NCBI GenBank assembly: GCA_023229545.1
Contig: JALNZB010000001.1
Location: 124,001-188,000 of the forward strand
DNA length: 64,000 nt
Direction: 5' to 3'
Source: Sulfuritalea sp.
GTDB lineage: Bacteria > Pseudomonadota > Gammaproteobacteria > Burkholderiales > Rhodocyclaceae
Below, piece after piece: positions 27,167 to 36,628 of the stretch; positions within the stretch are counted from its first letter, which is position 1, and each line of letters begins with the position of its first letter. A program made the translations under genes and the position numbers. The notes under the pieces were generated by a model, which was not told where the DNA came from, searched no databases, and saw only the letters and a program-made list of their open reading frames with translations.

Positions 27167-30142
27167 ATGATGCTGAAGAGACTGTTCCGCTTCCTGCTCG
27201 GCACGCTGCGCGGTCGCCTCATCGTCAGCGTGGCCGCAGTACATGCCGTGATGATGGCGCTTTTCATCGCCGACCTGACCGCGCGTCAGGGGGCGATGCT
27301 GATGGACCGCCAGATCGAGGATGCCACCGCGCTGTCGCAGTCCCTCGCCACGTCCGCTGCGGGATGGATCGTCGCCGAGGACGTATCGGGTTTGCAGGAA
27401 CTGGTGGAAGTCCAGCGCCGTTATCCGGAAGTCCTGTTCGTCATGCTTGTCGACAAAGAGGGCCGCGTGCTGGCCGACACCGACCAGTCCAGGCTTGGGT
27501 TCTACATGCGCGACCTGCCCCGCGAAGTGCGCCAGACGTTGCTCGCCGAAACTCCGGCGCTGGTCGATGTGGCGGTGCCCGCCGTGATCGGCGAACGCCA
27601 TGTCGGCTGGGCGCGCGTCGGCATCGGACAAAAAGCGGCCGGCGAGAAGCTCGCGGCGATCACCCGCAGCGGTGTCGCCTACGCGCTGGCGGCGATTCTC
27701 ATTGGTTCGCTCGTCGCCTGGTTCATGGGACGCTGGATCACCCGCAGGCTGTACGCCGTGCAGGAGACCTTCGACGCTGTTCGTTCCGGCAACCACCTGG
27801 CCCGATCAAAGCTTGCCGGCAGCGACGAGGCAGCGGCCATGGCGGGGGAATTCAACGCCATGCTGGATGCGCTGGCGCAACGGGATGCGGAACTGCGCGA
27901 GAGCGAGGAACTTCACCGCCTCACGCTAAGCAACATTGACGATGCCGTGTTCATAACGGACGATGCAGGCACGTTCAAGTACATCTGCCCCAATGTAGAC
28001 ATCATATTCGGCTACTCCTTTCAGGAAGTGCAAGCCATCGGCAACATTTTGGATCTGTTGGGCAGGGATACGCCCCCCCCGAGCGAATCTTTTGGGGAAC
28101 TGAAGAACATCGAGCGGGATATCACCGACAAGTCCGGAAAGGTCCGCTCGCTGCTGGTGAATGTCAAGAAGATATCCATAAAGAGCGGGACACGACTCTA
28201 TACCTGCCGCGACATTACCGAGCGCAAGCAGGCAGAAGAAGCATTGCGCAAGAGCGAGAATGATTTGAAAGAAGCCCAGCGTGTAGCGCACACCGGTAGC
28301 TGGGATTGGGACATGGCGACCGACGTCATCACTTGGTCCGAAGAGTATTACCACATTTACGGATTCGATCCGACACAGCGTCCGCCGGGATACGCGGAGC
28401 ATCTAAAAGCGTACACCCCGGAGAGCGCGGCGCGACTGGATGCGGCAGTAAATAGAAACATACAAACCGGCGAATCGTACGAACTCGATTTGGAGCTGGC
28501 CCGTCCGGAAGGCCCGCGTGGGTGGATCACGGCCCGGAGCGAAACCAGGCGCGATGCCCAGGGGCATGTCATAGGCTTGCGCGGAACAGCGCAGGACATC
28601 ACCGAACGCAAGCAGGCGGAGGAAGATATACGGCGACTGAACGAGCGGTTCTCCCTGGCCACGCGCGCTGCGCGCCTGGGAGTGTGGGACTGGGACCTCG
28701 AGAAGAACCAACTGGTTTGGGATGACGGGATGTACGCGCTTTACGGCGTCAGCAGAGAGGACTTCGCCGGTGCCTATGAGGCATGGCTGAATGGCCTGCA
28801 TCCCGACGACCGCGCCGCGAGCGATGAAATCTCGAAACAGGCGCAGCGCGGCGAGCGGGACTATGACACCGAGTTTCGCGTGGTATGGCCGGACGGGAGC
28901 ATCCATCACCTCAAAGCCTACGGCCAGTTCGTGCGGGATGCGGATGGCAAGCCGCTGCGCATGACGGGCGTCAACTATGACGTTACCGAGCGCAAGCGCG
29001 CCGAGGAGCAGTTGCGGCGTAGTGAGCGCGGCCTGTCCGAAGCGCAGCGCATGGCGCATCTGGGCAACTGGGAGCTTGATCTTGAGAGCAATGCGCTGAC
29101 CTGGTCGGATGAGATATTCCGCATCTTCGAAATAGACCCGGAACGATTCGACGCTTCCTATGACGCCTTCCTGAATGCGATTCATCCAGATGACCGCGAT
29201 CTGGTGAACAAGGCCTACACTGACTCGGTGAAAAGCAGATTGCCCTACGACATCGTGCACCGTTTGCGGATGCCGGATGGGCGCATCAAATACGTCAACG
29301 AAAAGTGCGAGACGTATTACGGGGCGGACGGCAAGCCCTTGCGTTCCGTCGGCACGGTGCATGACATCACCGAGCGCAAGCGGGCGGAAGATCAGGTTCT
29401 GGAACTGAATCAGCAACTCGAACAACGGGTTACCGAGCGCACCGCGCAGCTGGAAGCGGCCAACAAGGAGCTGGAGGCGTTCGCCTATTCCGTCTCCCAC
29501 GACCTGCGGGCGCCCTTGCGGCATATCGACGGCTACGTCGAACTGCTGGTCTCGCGTTGCCGCGACGGACTGAACGACAAGGGCTTGCACTACGTGGACA
29601 CCATCGCCGCTTCCGCGCGCCAGATGGGTGTTCTGATCGACGACCTGCTCCAGTTCTCGCGCACCGGACGCGCGGAACTGCATCGGGAAGACGTCGACAT
29701 GAACCGGGGGCTTCTGGAAGCGCTGGGCCCCATAAAGGAGAGCAATGCGAAGCGCAACATCGAATGGGTCATCGGCAATCTGCCGCCGGTGCGGGGCGAT
29801 GCCGCACTGCTGCGTCAGGTGTGGGCCAACCTGCTGGAGAACGCCGTCAAATTCACCCGGTCGAGAGAGAACGCGCGGATCGAGGTCGACGCCCGCGAGG
29901 AGAAGGGTGAAACCATCTTCGTGGTCAGAGACAACGGTGTGGGCTTCGACATGCGCTATGTCGGCAAGTTGTTCGGCGTATTTCAGCGCCTGCATTCCCA
30001 GGAAGAATTCGACGGAACCGGAATCGGCCTGGCCACCGTGCAGCGGATTGTGTTCCGTCACGGGGGCCGGGTCTGGGCCGAAGCCGAGTTGAACCGGGGC
30101 GCGACCTTCTATTTCTCATTGCCGGATGAGCGGACAGTCTAG
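27167..30142 (+). CDS. Membrane sensor histidine kinase with HAMP and four PAS domains
   Basis: A 991-residue kinase. Membrane helices at about 17-37 and 168-188 enclose a periplasmic domain of about 130 residues. HAMP (about 188-240), four PAS domains (about 245-355, 370-485, 495-612 and 622-742), a coiled link, HisKA with H778 and an HATPase domain follow. No receiver is present. GGAGA before tandem ATGs at 27167 and 27170 sets the start; the upstream open frame covers the repeat and antisense-like sequence. The PhnD-like lipoprotein encoded just upstream is the likely partner of its periplasmic domain (inference). Its C-terminal 250 residues are nearly the same, even in DNA, as those of the next gene. 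Confidence 0.92.
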   Translation: MMLKRLFRFLLGTLRGRLIVSVAAVHAVMMALFIADLTARQGAMLMDRQIEDATALSQSLATSAAGWIVAEDVSGLQELVEVQRRYPEVLFVMLVDKEGRVLADTDQSRLGFYMRDLPREVRQTLLAETPALVDVAVPAVIGERHVGWARVGIGQKAAGEKLAAITRSGVAYALAAILIGSLVAWFMGRWITRRLYAVQETFDAVRSGNHLARSKLAGSDEAAAMAGEFNAMLDALAQRDAELRESEELHRLTLSNIDDAVFITDDAGTFKYICPNVDIIFGYSFQEVQAIGNILDLLGRDTPPPSESFGELKNIERDITDKSGKVRSLLVNVKKISIKSGTRLYTCRDITERKQAEEALRKSENDLKEAQRVAHTGSWDWDMATDVITWSEEYYHIYGFDPTQRPPGYAEHLKAYTPESAARLDAAVNRNIQTGESYELDLELARPEGPRGWITARSETRRDAQGHVIGLRGTAQDITERKQAEEDIRRLNERFSLATRAARLGVWDWDLEKNQLVWDDGMYALYGVSREDFAGAYEAWLNGLHPDDRAASDEISKQAQRGERDYDTEFRVVWPDGSIHHLKAYGQFVRDADGKPLRMTGVNYDVTERKRAEEQLRRSERGLSEAQRMAHLGNWELDLESNALTWSDEIFRIFEIDPERFDASYDAFLNAIHPDDRDLVNKAYTDSVKSRLPYDIVHRLRMPDGRIKYVNEKCETYYGADGKPLRSVGTVHDITERKRAEDQVLELNQQLEQRVTERTAQLEAANKELEAFAYSVSHDLRAPLRHIDGYVELLVSRCRDGLNDKGLHYVDTIAASARQMGVLIDDLLQFSRTGRAELHREDVDMNRGLLEALGPIKESNAKRNIEWVIGNLPPVRGDAALLRQVWANLLENAVKFTRSRENARIEVDAREEKGETIFVVRDNGVGFDMRYVGKLFGVFQRLHSQEEFDGTGIGLATVQRIVFRHGGRVWAEAELNRGATFYFSLPDERTV
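29361..30118 (+). repeat. Duplicated kinase-core DNA, copy A (see 31517-32275)
   Basis: This stretch, encoding the end of the last PAS, the coiled link, HisKA and HATPase, is nearly the same base for base as 31517-32275. Differences are scattered single bases. This points to a fairly recent tandem duplication or gene conversion. Confidence 0.85.
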
Positions 30143-32306
30143 CGACATGAAATCAAATAGTGCTACGGCATTGTGTTCCGACATCTCTTGCAACAGGTCA
30201 TTTCGTCCGTACGTTACCGCGATCACGGTCCTTGTTTTCTCTTTGGCCTGTTCGGCCACGCTGATCTGGCGTTTGGAACAGCGGCGCTTCGAGCTTGAAC
30301 AGGCTCGGGTCTCCGACATGGCTGGCGACCATGCACATCTGCTCCAGGCCGGTATTGAAAGAGTGCTTTCCGCTACCTTTTCCCTGGCCGCCCTGGTTCG
30401 CGAAGGGAAAGGGGATGTTTCCAACTTTGAAGCCACCGCCAGGGAAATGCTGCCTTTTTTCCCCGGCGCCGCCTCACTGCAACTGGCGCCCGGCGGTGTC
30501 GTGCGGCAGATCGTACCGCTGGCGGGGAACGAAGCGGCCATCGGCCACGACCTGTTCAACGACCCACAGCGGCGTATCGAGGCCATCAAGGCGCGGGACG
30601 ACGGAAAATTGACGCTGGCCGGGCCGTTTATCCTGAAACAGGGGGGCCTTGGCGCGGTTGGGCGGATGCCGACCTATCTGGACAACGGGACTGGCGGCCG
30701 GTCATTTTGGGGGTTCACCAATGTTCTGATCCGTTTCCCCGAGGTGCTTGCTCCCGCCCGCCTGGAAAATCTGGAGAAACGAGGTTTTCGTTACGAACTG
30801 TGGCGGCTGCACCCCGACACCGGCGAACGCCAGATCATCGCCGCATCATCATCCGCCCCCTTGATCAGAGCGGTGGATCGTTCGCTGGAACTTCCAAACG
30901 GAACCTGGACCCTGAGCGTCGCCCCAGCGGCCGGGTGGAGCGATCCCGGCGGGTTCGCGCAGAAGAGCGCGCTTGGTCTGGTAGTCAGTCTGCTGCTCTT
31001 CTTCTTGACACACTCCCTGCTCAACACCCGCGCCAAAGCGCTGCAGATAGCACAAAAGCTGACATCCGATCTGTGTGAGAGTGAGGAACGCTATCGCCTG
31101 GTTTTCGAGAACTCGCCGATTTCGATATGGGAAGAAGATTTCTCCGGCGTAAAGGCCCTTTTCGATGACCTGAAAAGGGATGGAGTCGCCGATATCGAGG
31201 CCTACTTCGATCAACATCCCGAAACCGTCCGCCAGTGCGCAGACCTGGCGAGGATCGTTGATGTAAACCGGGCCGCGCTCATTCTGCACGCGGCGGCGAA
31301 CAAGGAAAAACTGTTTGCCGGTCTGGTCAACACGTTTACGCCGGAGTCGTTCGATGCATTCCGACAGGCACTGGTGTGCCTGTGGAACGGAAAGACCGAG
31401 ATGACCGGGGATGCCGTCGTCAAGACTCTTGCGGGCATTCCCCGCCATGTCACCGTCTATTACTCCGTTTGTCCCGGCTACGAGGGAACGCTTTCAAAAG
31501 TGCTTGTTTCGCTTGCCGACATCACCGAGCGCAAGCAGGCGGAAGATCAGGTCCGGGAACTGAATCAGCAACTCGAACAACGGGTCGTCGAGCGCACCGC
31601 GCAACTGGGAGCGGCCAACAAGGAACTGGAGGCGTTTGCCTACTCCGTCTCCCACGACCTGCGGGCGCCCTTGCGGCATATCGACGGCTACGTCGAACTG
31701 CTGGTCTCGCATTGCCGCGACGGATTGGACGACAAAGGCTTGCATTATGTGGATACCATCGCCGCCGCCGCGCGCCAGATGGGTGTTCTGATCGACGACC
31801 TGCTGCAGTTCTCGCGCACCGGACGCGCGGAACTGCGTCGGGAAGGTGTCGACATGAACCAGGTGCTGCGGGAGGTGCTGAGCCCCATAAAGGAATGCAA
31901 TGCGGAGCGCAACATCGAATGGGTCATCGGCGATCTGCCGTCGGTTCGGGGCGATGCCGCCCTGCTGCGCCAGGTGTGGGCCAACCTGCTGGAGAACGCC
32001 GTCAAATTCACCCGGCCCAGAGAGGACGCGCGGATCGAGGTCAGCGCCCGCGAGGAGAACGGTGAAACCATTTTCCTTGTTGCCGACAACGGGGTAGGCT
32101 TTGACATGCAGTATGTCGGCAAGCTGTTCGGCGTATTTCAGCGCTTGCACTCCCAGGAAGAATTCGAGGGAAGCGGAATCGGTCTGGCTACCGTGCAGCG
32201 CATCGTCAACCGCCATGGCGGCCGGGTCTGGGCCGAGGCCGAGCTGGACCAGGGCGCCACGTTCTATTTCGCATTGCCACGTATTGAGGAGAAAAGCCAT
32301 GTCTGA
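30126..32306 (+). CDS. CHASE-type membrane sensor histidine kinase with PAS domain
   Basis: A 726-residue kinase. Membrane helices at about 28-46 and 281-299 enclose a periplasmic domain of about 230 residues with CHASE-like features (LFNDPQRRIEAIKARDDGKLTLAGP). A PAS-like domain (about 320-470), HisKA with H510 and an HATPase domain follow. The first ATG overlaps the preceding kinase by 17 bases; an ATG at 30147 is an alternative, and neither has a good ribosome binding site. The catalytic half is a near copy of that of the preceding gene, while the sensor half is unrelated, so the sensors were swapped on a shared core. A single-domain response regulator overlaps its end by 8 bases and is the likely phosphate acceptor. 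Confidence 0.9.
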   Translation: MSGQSSDMKSNSATALCSDISCNRSFRPYVTAITVLVFSLACSATLIWRLEQRRFELEQARVSDMAGDHAHLLQAGIERVLSATFSLAALVREGKGDVSNFEATAREMLPFFPGAASLQLAPGGVVRQIVPLAGNEAAIGHDLFNDPQRRIEAIKARDDGKLTLAGPFILKQGGLGAVGRMPTYLDNGTGGRSFWGFTNVLIRFPEVLAPARLENLEKRGFRYELWRLHPDTGERQIIAASSSAPLIRAVDRSLELPNGTWTLSVAPAAGWSDPGGFAQKSALGLVVSLLLFFLTHSLLNTRAKALQIAQKLTSDLCESEERYRLVFENSPISIWEEDFSGVKALFDDLKRDGVADIEAYFDQHPETVRQCADLARIVDVNRAALILHAAANKEKLFAGLVNTFTPESFDAFRQALVCLWNGKTEMTGDAVVKTLAGIPRHVTVYYSVCPGYEGTLSKVLVSLADITERKQAEDQVRELNQQLEQRVVERTAQLGAANKELEAFAYSVSHDLRAPLRHIDGYVELLVSHCRDGLDDKGLHYVDTIAAAARQMGVLIDDLLQFSRTGRAELRREGVDMNQVLREVLSPIKECNAERNIEWVIGDLPSVRGDAALLRQVWANLLENAVKFTRPREDARIEVSAREENGETIFLVADNGVGFDMQYVGKLFGVFQRLHSQEEFEGSGIGLATVQRIVNRHGGRVWAEAELDQGATFYFALPRIEEKSHV
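31517..32275 (+). repeat. Duplicated kinase-core DNA, copy B (see 29361-30118)
   Basis: Second copy of the HisKA/HATPase-coding segment. The match starts at the GACATCACCGAGCGCAAG linker after the PAS domain and ends near the stop codon. Confidence 0.85.
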
Positions 32307-32736
32307 ACTGAAACCGATCTTGCTGGCGGAAGACAATCCCCAGGATGCCGAACTGATTCTCGAGGCCCTTGCCGACAACAAGCTGGCCAACCGGGTCACT
32401 CTCGTCAGGGACGGCGTGGAGGCGCTGGAGTATCTGCGATCCGAAGGGAAATACGCGACGCGCAAGCCCGGTATTCCGGCGGTGGTGGTGCTCGACATCA
32501 AAATGCCGCGCATGGACGGCATCGAAGTGTTGCGCGCCATCCGCGCCGACCCGGCGTTGAAACTGGTGCCGGTGGTGATGCTGACCTCCTCGCGCGAAGA
32601 GCAGGATCTGATCCGCAGCTATTCCCTGGGAAGCAACGCCTATGTCGTCAAGCCGGTGAAATTCGCCGAGTTTATCGATGCGGTGAAGCAGGTCGGCGTC
32701 TTCTGGGCCGTGCTCAACGAATTGCCACCGGGATGA
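32299..32736 (+). CDS. Single-domain response regulator (Rcp1-like)
   Basis: A 145-residue receiver with no output domain. Acidic pocket ED at 11-12, acceptor D66 in VVVLDIKMPRMDG, TS in MLTSSREEQD, and K in VVKPVKF. Receivers of this type accept phosphate from phytochrome-like kinases, and the core of the preceding kinase belongs to that group. GAGGAGAAAA before the ATG is a good ribosome binding site. The gene overlaps the upstream kinase by eight bases. The next gene begins with another receiver, so phosphate may pass onwards. Confidence 0.92.
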   Translation: MSELKPILLAEDNPQDAELILEALADNKLANRVTLVRDGVEALEYLRSEGKYATRKPGIPAVVVLDIKMPRMDGIEVLRAIRADPALKLVPVVMLTSSREEQDLIRSYSLGSNAYVVKPVKFAEFIDAVKQVGVFWAVLNELPPG

Positions 32737-32746
32737 GTCTTTGCGC

Positions 32747-35425
32747 ATGAGCATCGCAACGAACACCGGGAAACCCCTGCGGATTCTGCATCTCGAGGAT
32801 TCGCCACTGGATGCCGAACTCATCCGCGAACGGCTGACCGACGCCGGTGTGTCCATGCAGATGGACTGGGCCGCCAACGAGAGGGAATTCACCGAGTTTC
32901 TCCGTAGCGGCGGATATGACCTGATTCTGGCCGACTACCGGTTGCCCAATTTCGATGCGCCGGCGGCGCTCCTGCTGGCGAAATCGCTCTGTCCCGGCGT
33001 ACCTTTCATCGCCGTTACCGGCGCGGTCGGCGAAGAAGAGGCGGTGGAACTGCTCAAACAGGGCGCCACGGACTATGTGCTGAAGGACCGCCTAGCCAAG
33101 CTGCCGCAGGCCATGGAGCGGGCGCTTGCCGAGGTTGGGGAGCACCGGGCGCGTCGACGGGCCGAGGAGGCGCAGCAGCGCCTGAATCGCGAACTGCAAG
33201 CCATCAGCAACTGCAACCAGATACTGATGCACGCCGACGACGAGCAGACCCTGCTCCACGACATCTGCCATATCGTCTGCAACGAGGCCGGCTACCGTAT
33301 GGCCTGGGTCGGCTTTGCCGAAAACGACGAGGCCAGGACCCTGCGCCCGGTGGCCTGTGCCGGCGCCGAGACCGGCTACCTCGAACAGACCGAGTTCACC
33401 TGGGCCGATACGGAACTTGGGCGCGGTTCCTGCGGGTTGGCGGTTCGCAGTGGGGAAATCGCCGGCATCGAGGATTTCAGCATCGACCCCAGGGTGGCGC
33501 CATGGCGCGACGCCGCCTTGCAGCGCGGCTATCGCTCCAGCATCTCCCTGCCGCTGAAGGACGAAAGCGCGCGCACCTTCGGCGTGCTCAACATCTATTC
33601 CGCCGACCCCAGTGCTTTTACGGCGGAGGAACAACGCATGCTGGGCGAACTGGCCGGCGACCTGGCCTTCGGCATTACGACCCTGCGCGCCCGCATCGAG
33701 CGCAAGCGGGCGGAAGTATCGCTGAAGAACATGGCGGCGAAATTCCGCACCGTCTATGAATCGTCTTCCGATGCGATCATGTTGCTCGATGGGAGTGGAT
33801 TTTTCGACTGCAACCCGGCCACCCTGCGAATGTTCGCCTGCTCCTCGCGCGACGATTTCATCCACAAACATCCAGCCCGGTTTTCCCCGCCTGCCCAGCC
33901 CGGTGGCGAAGATTCGACGCGTCTTTCCAATGAGCGCATGGCCACGGCTTTCAAGCAGGGCAGCAACCAGTTCGAATGGACGCACCGGCGGCTCGACGGT
34001 ACGGAGTTTCCCGCCGAGGTATGGCTGACCGCCATGGAGCTGGACGGCAAACAGGTGCTGCAAGCAACGGTACGCGACATCACCGAGCGCAAGGCCGCCG
34101 AGAAGGAAATCGAGCATCTGGCCTACTACGATCTCCTGACCCAGTTGCCCAACCGCCGCCTGCTCATGGATCGCCTGCAGCAAGTCATGACGGCCAGTCG
34201 CCGCAACCGGCATCGGGGCGCCCTGCTGTTCATCGACCTGGACAATTTCAAGATTCTCAACGACACCTGCGGCCACGATGTCGGCGACCAACTGCTGATC
34301 GAAGTGGCCCGCCTTCTCGGCATCTGTGTGCGCGACGGCGACACCGTCGCGCGTCTGGGCGGCGACGAATTCGTGGTCATGCTGAAAGACCTCGGCGAAG
34401 ACGCGCGAGAGGCGGCGGCCCAGGCCAAGGGCGTGGGCGAGAAGATACTTTCAGCGATCAACAATCCAATCCTGATCGCCGGACGCGTGCACCACACCAC
34501 GCCAAGCATCGGCATCACCCTGTTCATCGATTCGGAAAACACCGTGGATGAGTTGCTGAAACAGGCCGACATTGCCATGTATCAGGCCAAGTCGGCTGGA
34601 CGCAACACCCTGCGCTTCTTCGACCCGGACATGCAGGCGGCCCTCGCCGCCCGAGCCGAGCTTGAGACAAGCCTGCGCCGGGCCATTCAGGAGCAGCAGT
34701 TTGTGCTGCACTTCCAGCCGCAGGTCGATAACCTGCGCGGCATCATCGGCGCCGAAGCGTTGTTGCGCTGGCAGCATCCCGAGCGCGGCATGGTGTCGCC
34801 GGCCCAGTTCATTCCGCTGGCCGAAGAGACCGGCCTGATCCTGCCCATCGGTCGGTGGGTGCTGGAAGACGCCTGCGCGCGGCTCAAGGCCTGGGCCGGC
34901 GATCCGCGTAGCCGCGATTTGCACTTGTCCGTCAATGTCAGCGCGCGCCAGTTCCACCAGGAAGACTTTGTCGACCAGGTGCGCCAGGTGCTGGAGGATT
35001 CCGGCGCTCCGGCAAACCGCCTGAAACTTGAGCTGACCGAAAGCGTGGTGCTCGACAACGTCAAGGACACGATCGAGAAAATGCAGGCGCTCAAACAGTT
35101 CGGCGTCGGTTTTTCCATGGACGACTTTGGCACCGGTTACTCGTCCCTGTCCTATCTGACGCGGCTGCCGCTCGACCAGTTGAAGATCGACCAGTCCTTT
35201 GTCCGCAACCTGCCCGACAGTGTCAACGACGCCGTGGTGGCGCAAGCCATCATCATCCTGGCCAAGAGTCTCGGCCTGGCCGTCATCGCCGAAGGCGTGG
35301 AAACCGAGGCGCAGCGGCAATTCCTCGACCAGCACGGCTGCCCGGTTTTCCAGGGCTACCTGTTCAGCAAACCCGTGGGCCTGGCTGACTTCGAGGAACT
35401 TCTGGCAAGCCACCGCGCGGAGTGA
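32747..35425 (+). CDS. Response regulator with GAF, PAS, GGDEF and EAL domains
   Basis: An 892-residue cytoplasmic c-di-GMP enzyme. Receiver (about 1-128, acceptor in LILADYRLPNFD), GAF (about 155-310), PAS (about 320-445), GGDEF (about 450-615) and EAL (about 625-880). GGDEF is intact with an RxxD site (RDGD). EAL is intact in GAEALLRWQH, with ELTES and DDFGTGYSS present, so both activities are possible. I choose the ATG at 32747 rather than the upstream TTG two codons earlier. It follows a single-domain receiver by 10 bases and is probably the output of the two preceding kinases (inference). The GAF motif set resembles that of the operon at 5773 only loosely. Confidence 0.92.
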   Translation: MSIATNTGKPLRILHLEDSPLDAELIRERLTDAGVSMQMDWAANEREFTEFLRSGGYDLILADYRLPNFDAPAALLLAKSLCPGVPFIAVTGAVGEEEAVELLKQGATDYVLKDRLAKLPQAMERALAEVGEHRARRRAEEAQQRLNRELQAISNCNQILMHADDEQTLLHDICHIVCNEAGYRMAWVGFAENDEARTLRPVACAGAETGYLEQTEFTWADTELGRGSCGLAVRSGEIAGIEDFSIDPRVAPWRDAALQRGYRSSISLPLKDESARTFGVLNIYSADPSAFTAEEQRMLGELAGDLAFGITTLRARIERKRAEVSLKNMAAKFRTVYESSSDAIMLLDGSGFFDCNPATLRMFACSSRDDFIHKHPARFSPPAQPGGEDSTRLSNERMATAFKQGSNQFEWTHRRLDGTEFPAEVWLTAMELDGKQVLQATVRDITERKAAEKEIEHLAYYDLLTQLPNRRLLMDRLQQVMTASRRNRHRGALLFIDLDNFKILNDTCGHDVGDQLLIEVARLLGICVRDGDTVARLGGDEFVVMLKDLGEDAREAAAQAKGVGEKILSAINNPILIAGRVHHTTPSIGITLFIDSENTVDELLKQADIAMYQAKSAGRNTLRFFDPDMQAALAARAELETSLRRAIQEQQFVLHFQPQVDNLRGIIGAEALLRWQHPERGMVSPAQFIPLAEETGLILPIGRWVLEDACARLKAWAGDPRSRDLHLSVNVSARQFHQEDFVDQVRQVLEDSGAPANRLKLELTESVVLDNVKDTIEKMQALKQFGVGFSMDDFGTGYSSLSYLTRLPLDQLKIDQSFVRNLPDSVNDAVVAQAIIILAKSLGLAVIAEGVETEAQRQFLDQHGCPVFQGYLFSKPVGLADFEELLASHRAE

Positions 35426-35465
35426 TCCGCGCCAGAAGCATGCCGGCGCGCCAAGGGAGCCAGAC

Positions 35466-35488
35466 GCCGTATCGCCGGCGCCGACTTC
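35466..35488 (+). repeat. Dispersed repeat, copy 5 (intergenic)
   Basis: GCCGTATCGCC then GGCGCCGACTTC. It lies between the GGDEF-EAL gene and the solute-binding protein gene, about 100 bases before that start codon. Confidence 0.75.
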
Positions 35489-35587
35489 TGCCAACGTGCC
35501 GCCGGCCTCATACTTTTGGCCTATATAATCAATTGCCCTGCGCCATTCAAGGCGTGGTGCAGCCGAATTCCCAAAAGGAGGCGAATC

Positions 35588-36628
35588 ATGTCTGAGAAAA
35601 AATCGCGGTCGATGGTGCGGCTGCTTGGACTGGCGACCGGTTTGCTCATCGCGGCATCCCCGGCCATGGCGGCGCATGAGGCCGCGAGCAAGATCGTTCT
35701 GAGCGCGCCCGGCCCGCGCAACATTTCCTACCTGCCGATCGACCTGATACCGGCCATCGGCGCCGACAGGGAGGAGGGCGTCAGCCTGCAAATTCTCCAC
35801 ACCGGCGGCGGCGCGGTGGCCTTGAACAACCTGGTCACGAAGAATGCCGATTTCGCCGTGGCCGGCGTGCCGGCGGCGATGTCGCTCAAGGCCAGCGGCG
35901 GCGACGTGGTGGTGATCGCGCCGGTGGACGACGCGCCGCTGTTCGTGCTCATGGTGCGCTCGGCGCTGAAGGACAAGGTCAAGCGCATCGCCGACCTCAA
36001 GGGCAAGGTGATCGGCGTCAACACCAGCACCAAGGGCAGCAAGACCACCTCCCAGCAACTGGCCGAACTGCTGCTCAAGTCCGGCGGTGTGCGGCCCAAT
36101 TCCGTGCGCATCGTGCCGGCGGGGCAGAGCTGGGCCGAGCAATCCTCGCTGATGATTTCCGGCCAGGCCGATGCCGTGGTCGGCGACGAACCTTTCGCTT
36201 CGCGCCTGCTGACGGACAAGCGCGTCTTCTTCCTGGCCCACCTGGCGCAGCCCGAAACCGTCAAGGGCATCGTCGGCGCCAACTTTCTGCATGCCGCGCT
36301 GGAAACGCGCAGCGACGTGATCGCCAAGGAACCGGCGAAAGTCGCGAAGATGGTGCGCATGGTCAAGAAGAGCCTGGCCTGGATCGCCAGCCACACGCCG
36401 GAGCAGGTGGCGGATGCGCTCGGCGTCAAGGAGCCGGAGGAGCGCGCCGCGCTGTTGCTGTCGTTGAACAAATACCCGAAGACCTTCAGCCGCGACGGCA
36501 AGTTCTCCACCGCGCAACTCAAGGAAACCGACATCTTTTTCCACAGCAGTCTGGAGCAGGGGGATGCCGGCCTGTCGCTGAGCATCGAGCAGATGCTGGA
36601 TGACCGCTGGGCCGGGCGCGGCAAGTGA
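35588..36628 (+). CDS. NMT1/SsuA-like periplasmic solute-binding protein
   Basis: A 346-residue secreted protein with a Sec signal peptide ending AMAAHEA (cut near residue 28). The mature part follows the NMT1/THI5/SsuA pattern: APGPRNISYLPIDLI, HTGGGAVALNNLVTKNADFAV, then ADLKGKVIGVNTSTKGS. AAAAGGAGG before the ATG fixes the start. No permease or ATPase gene is adjacent. Instead its stop codon overlaps the GTG start of a membrane hybrid kinase (GTGA). This is strong evidence for a shared sensory role, with the protein delivering a ligand to the kinase. The ligand is not predictable. Confidence 0.87.
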   Translation: MSEKKSRSMVRLLGLATGLLIAASPAMAAHEAASKIVLSAPGPRNISYLPIDLIPAIGADREEGVSLQILHTGGGAVALNNLVTKNADFAVAGVPAAMSLKASGGDVVVIAPVDDAPLFVLMVRSALKDKVKRIADLKGKVIGVNTSTKGSKTTSQQLAELLLKSGGVRPNSVRIVPAGQSWAEQSSLMISGQADAVVGDEPFASRLLTDKRVFFLAHLAQPETVKGIVGANFLHAALETRSDVIAKEPAKVAKMVRMVKKSLAWIASHTPEQVADALGVKEPEERAALLLSLNKYPKTFSRDGKFSTAQLKETDIFFHSSLEQGDAGLSLSIEQMLDDRWAGRGK

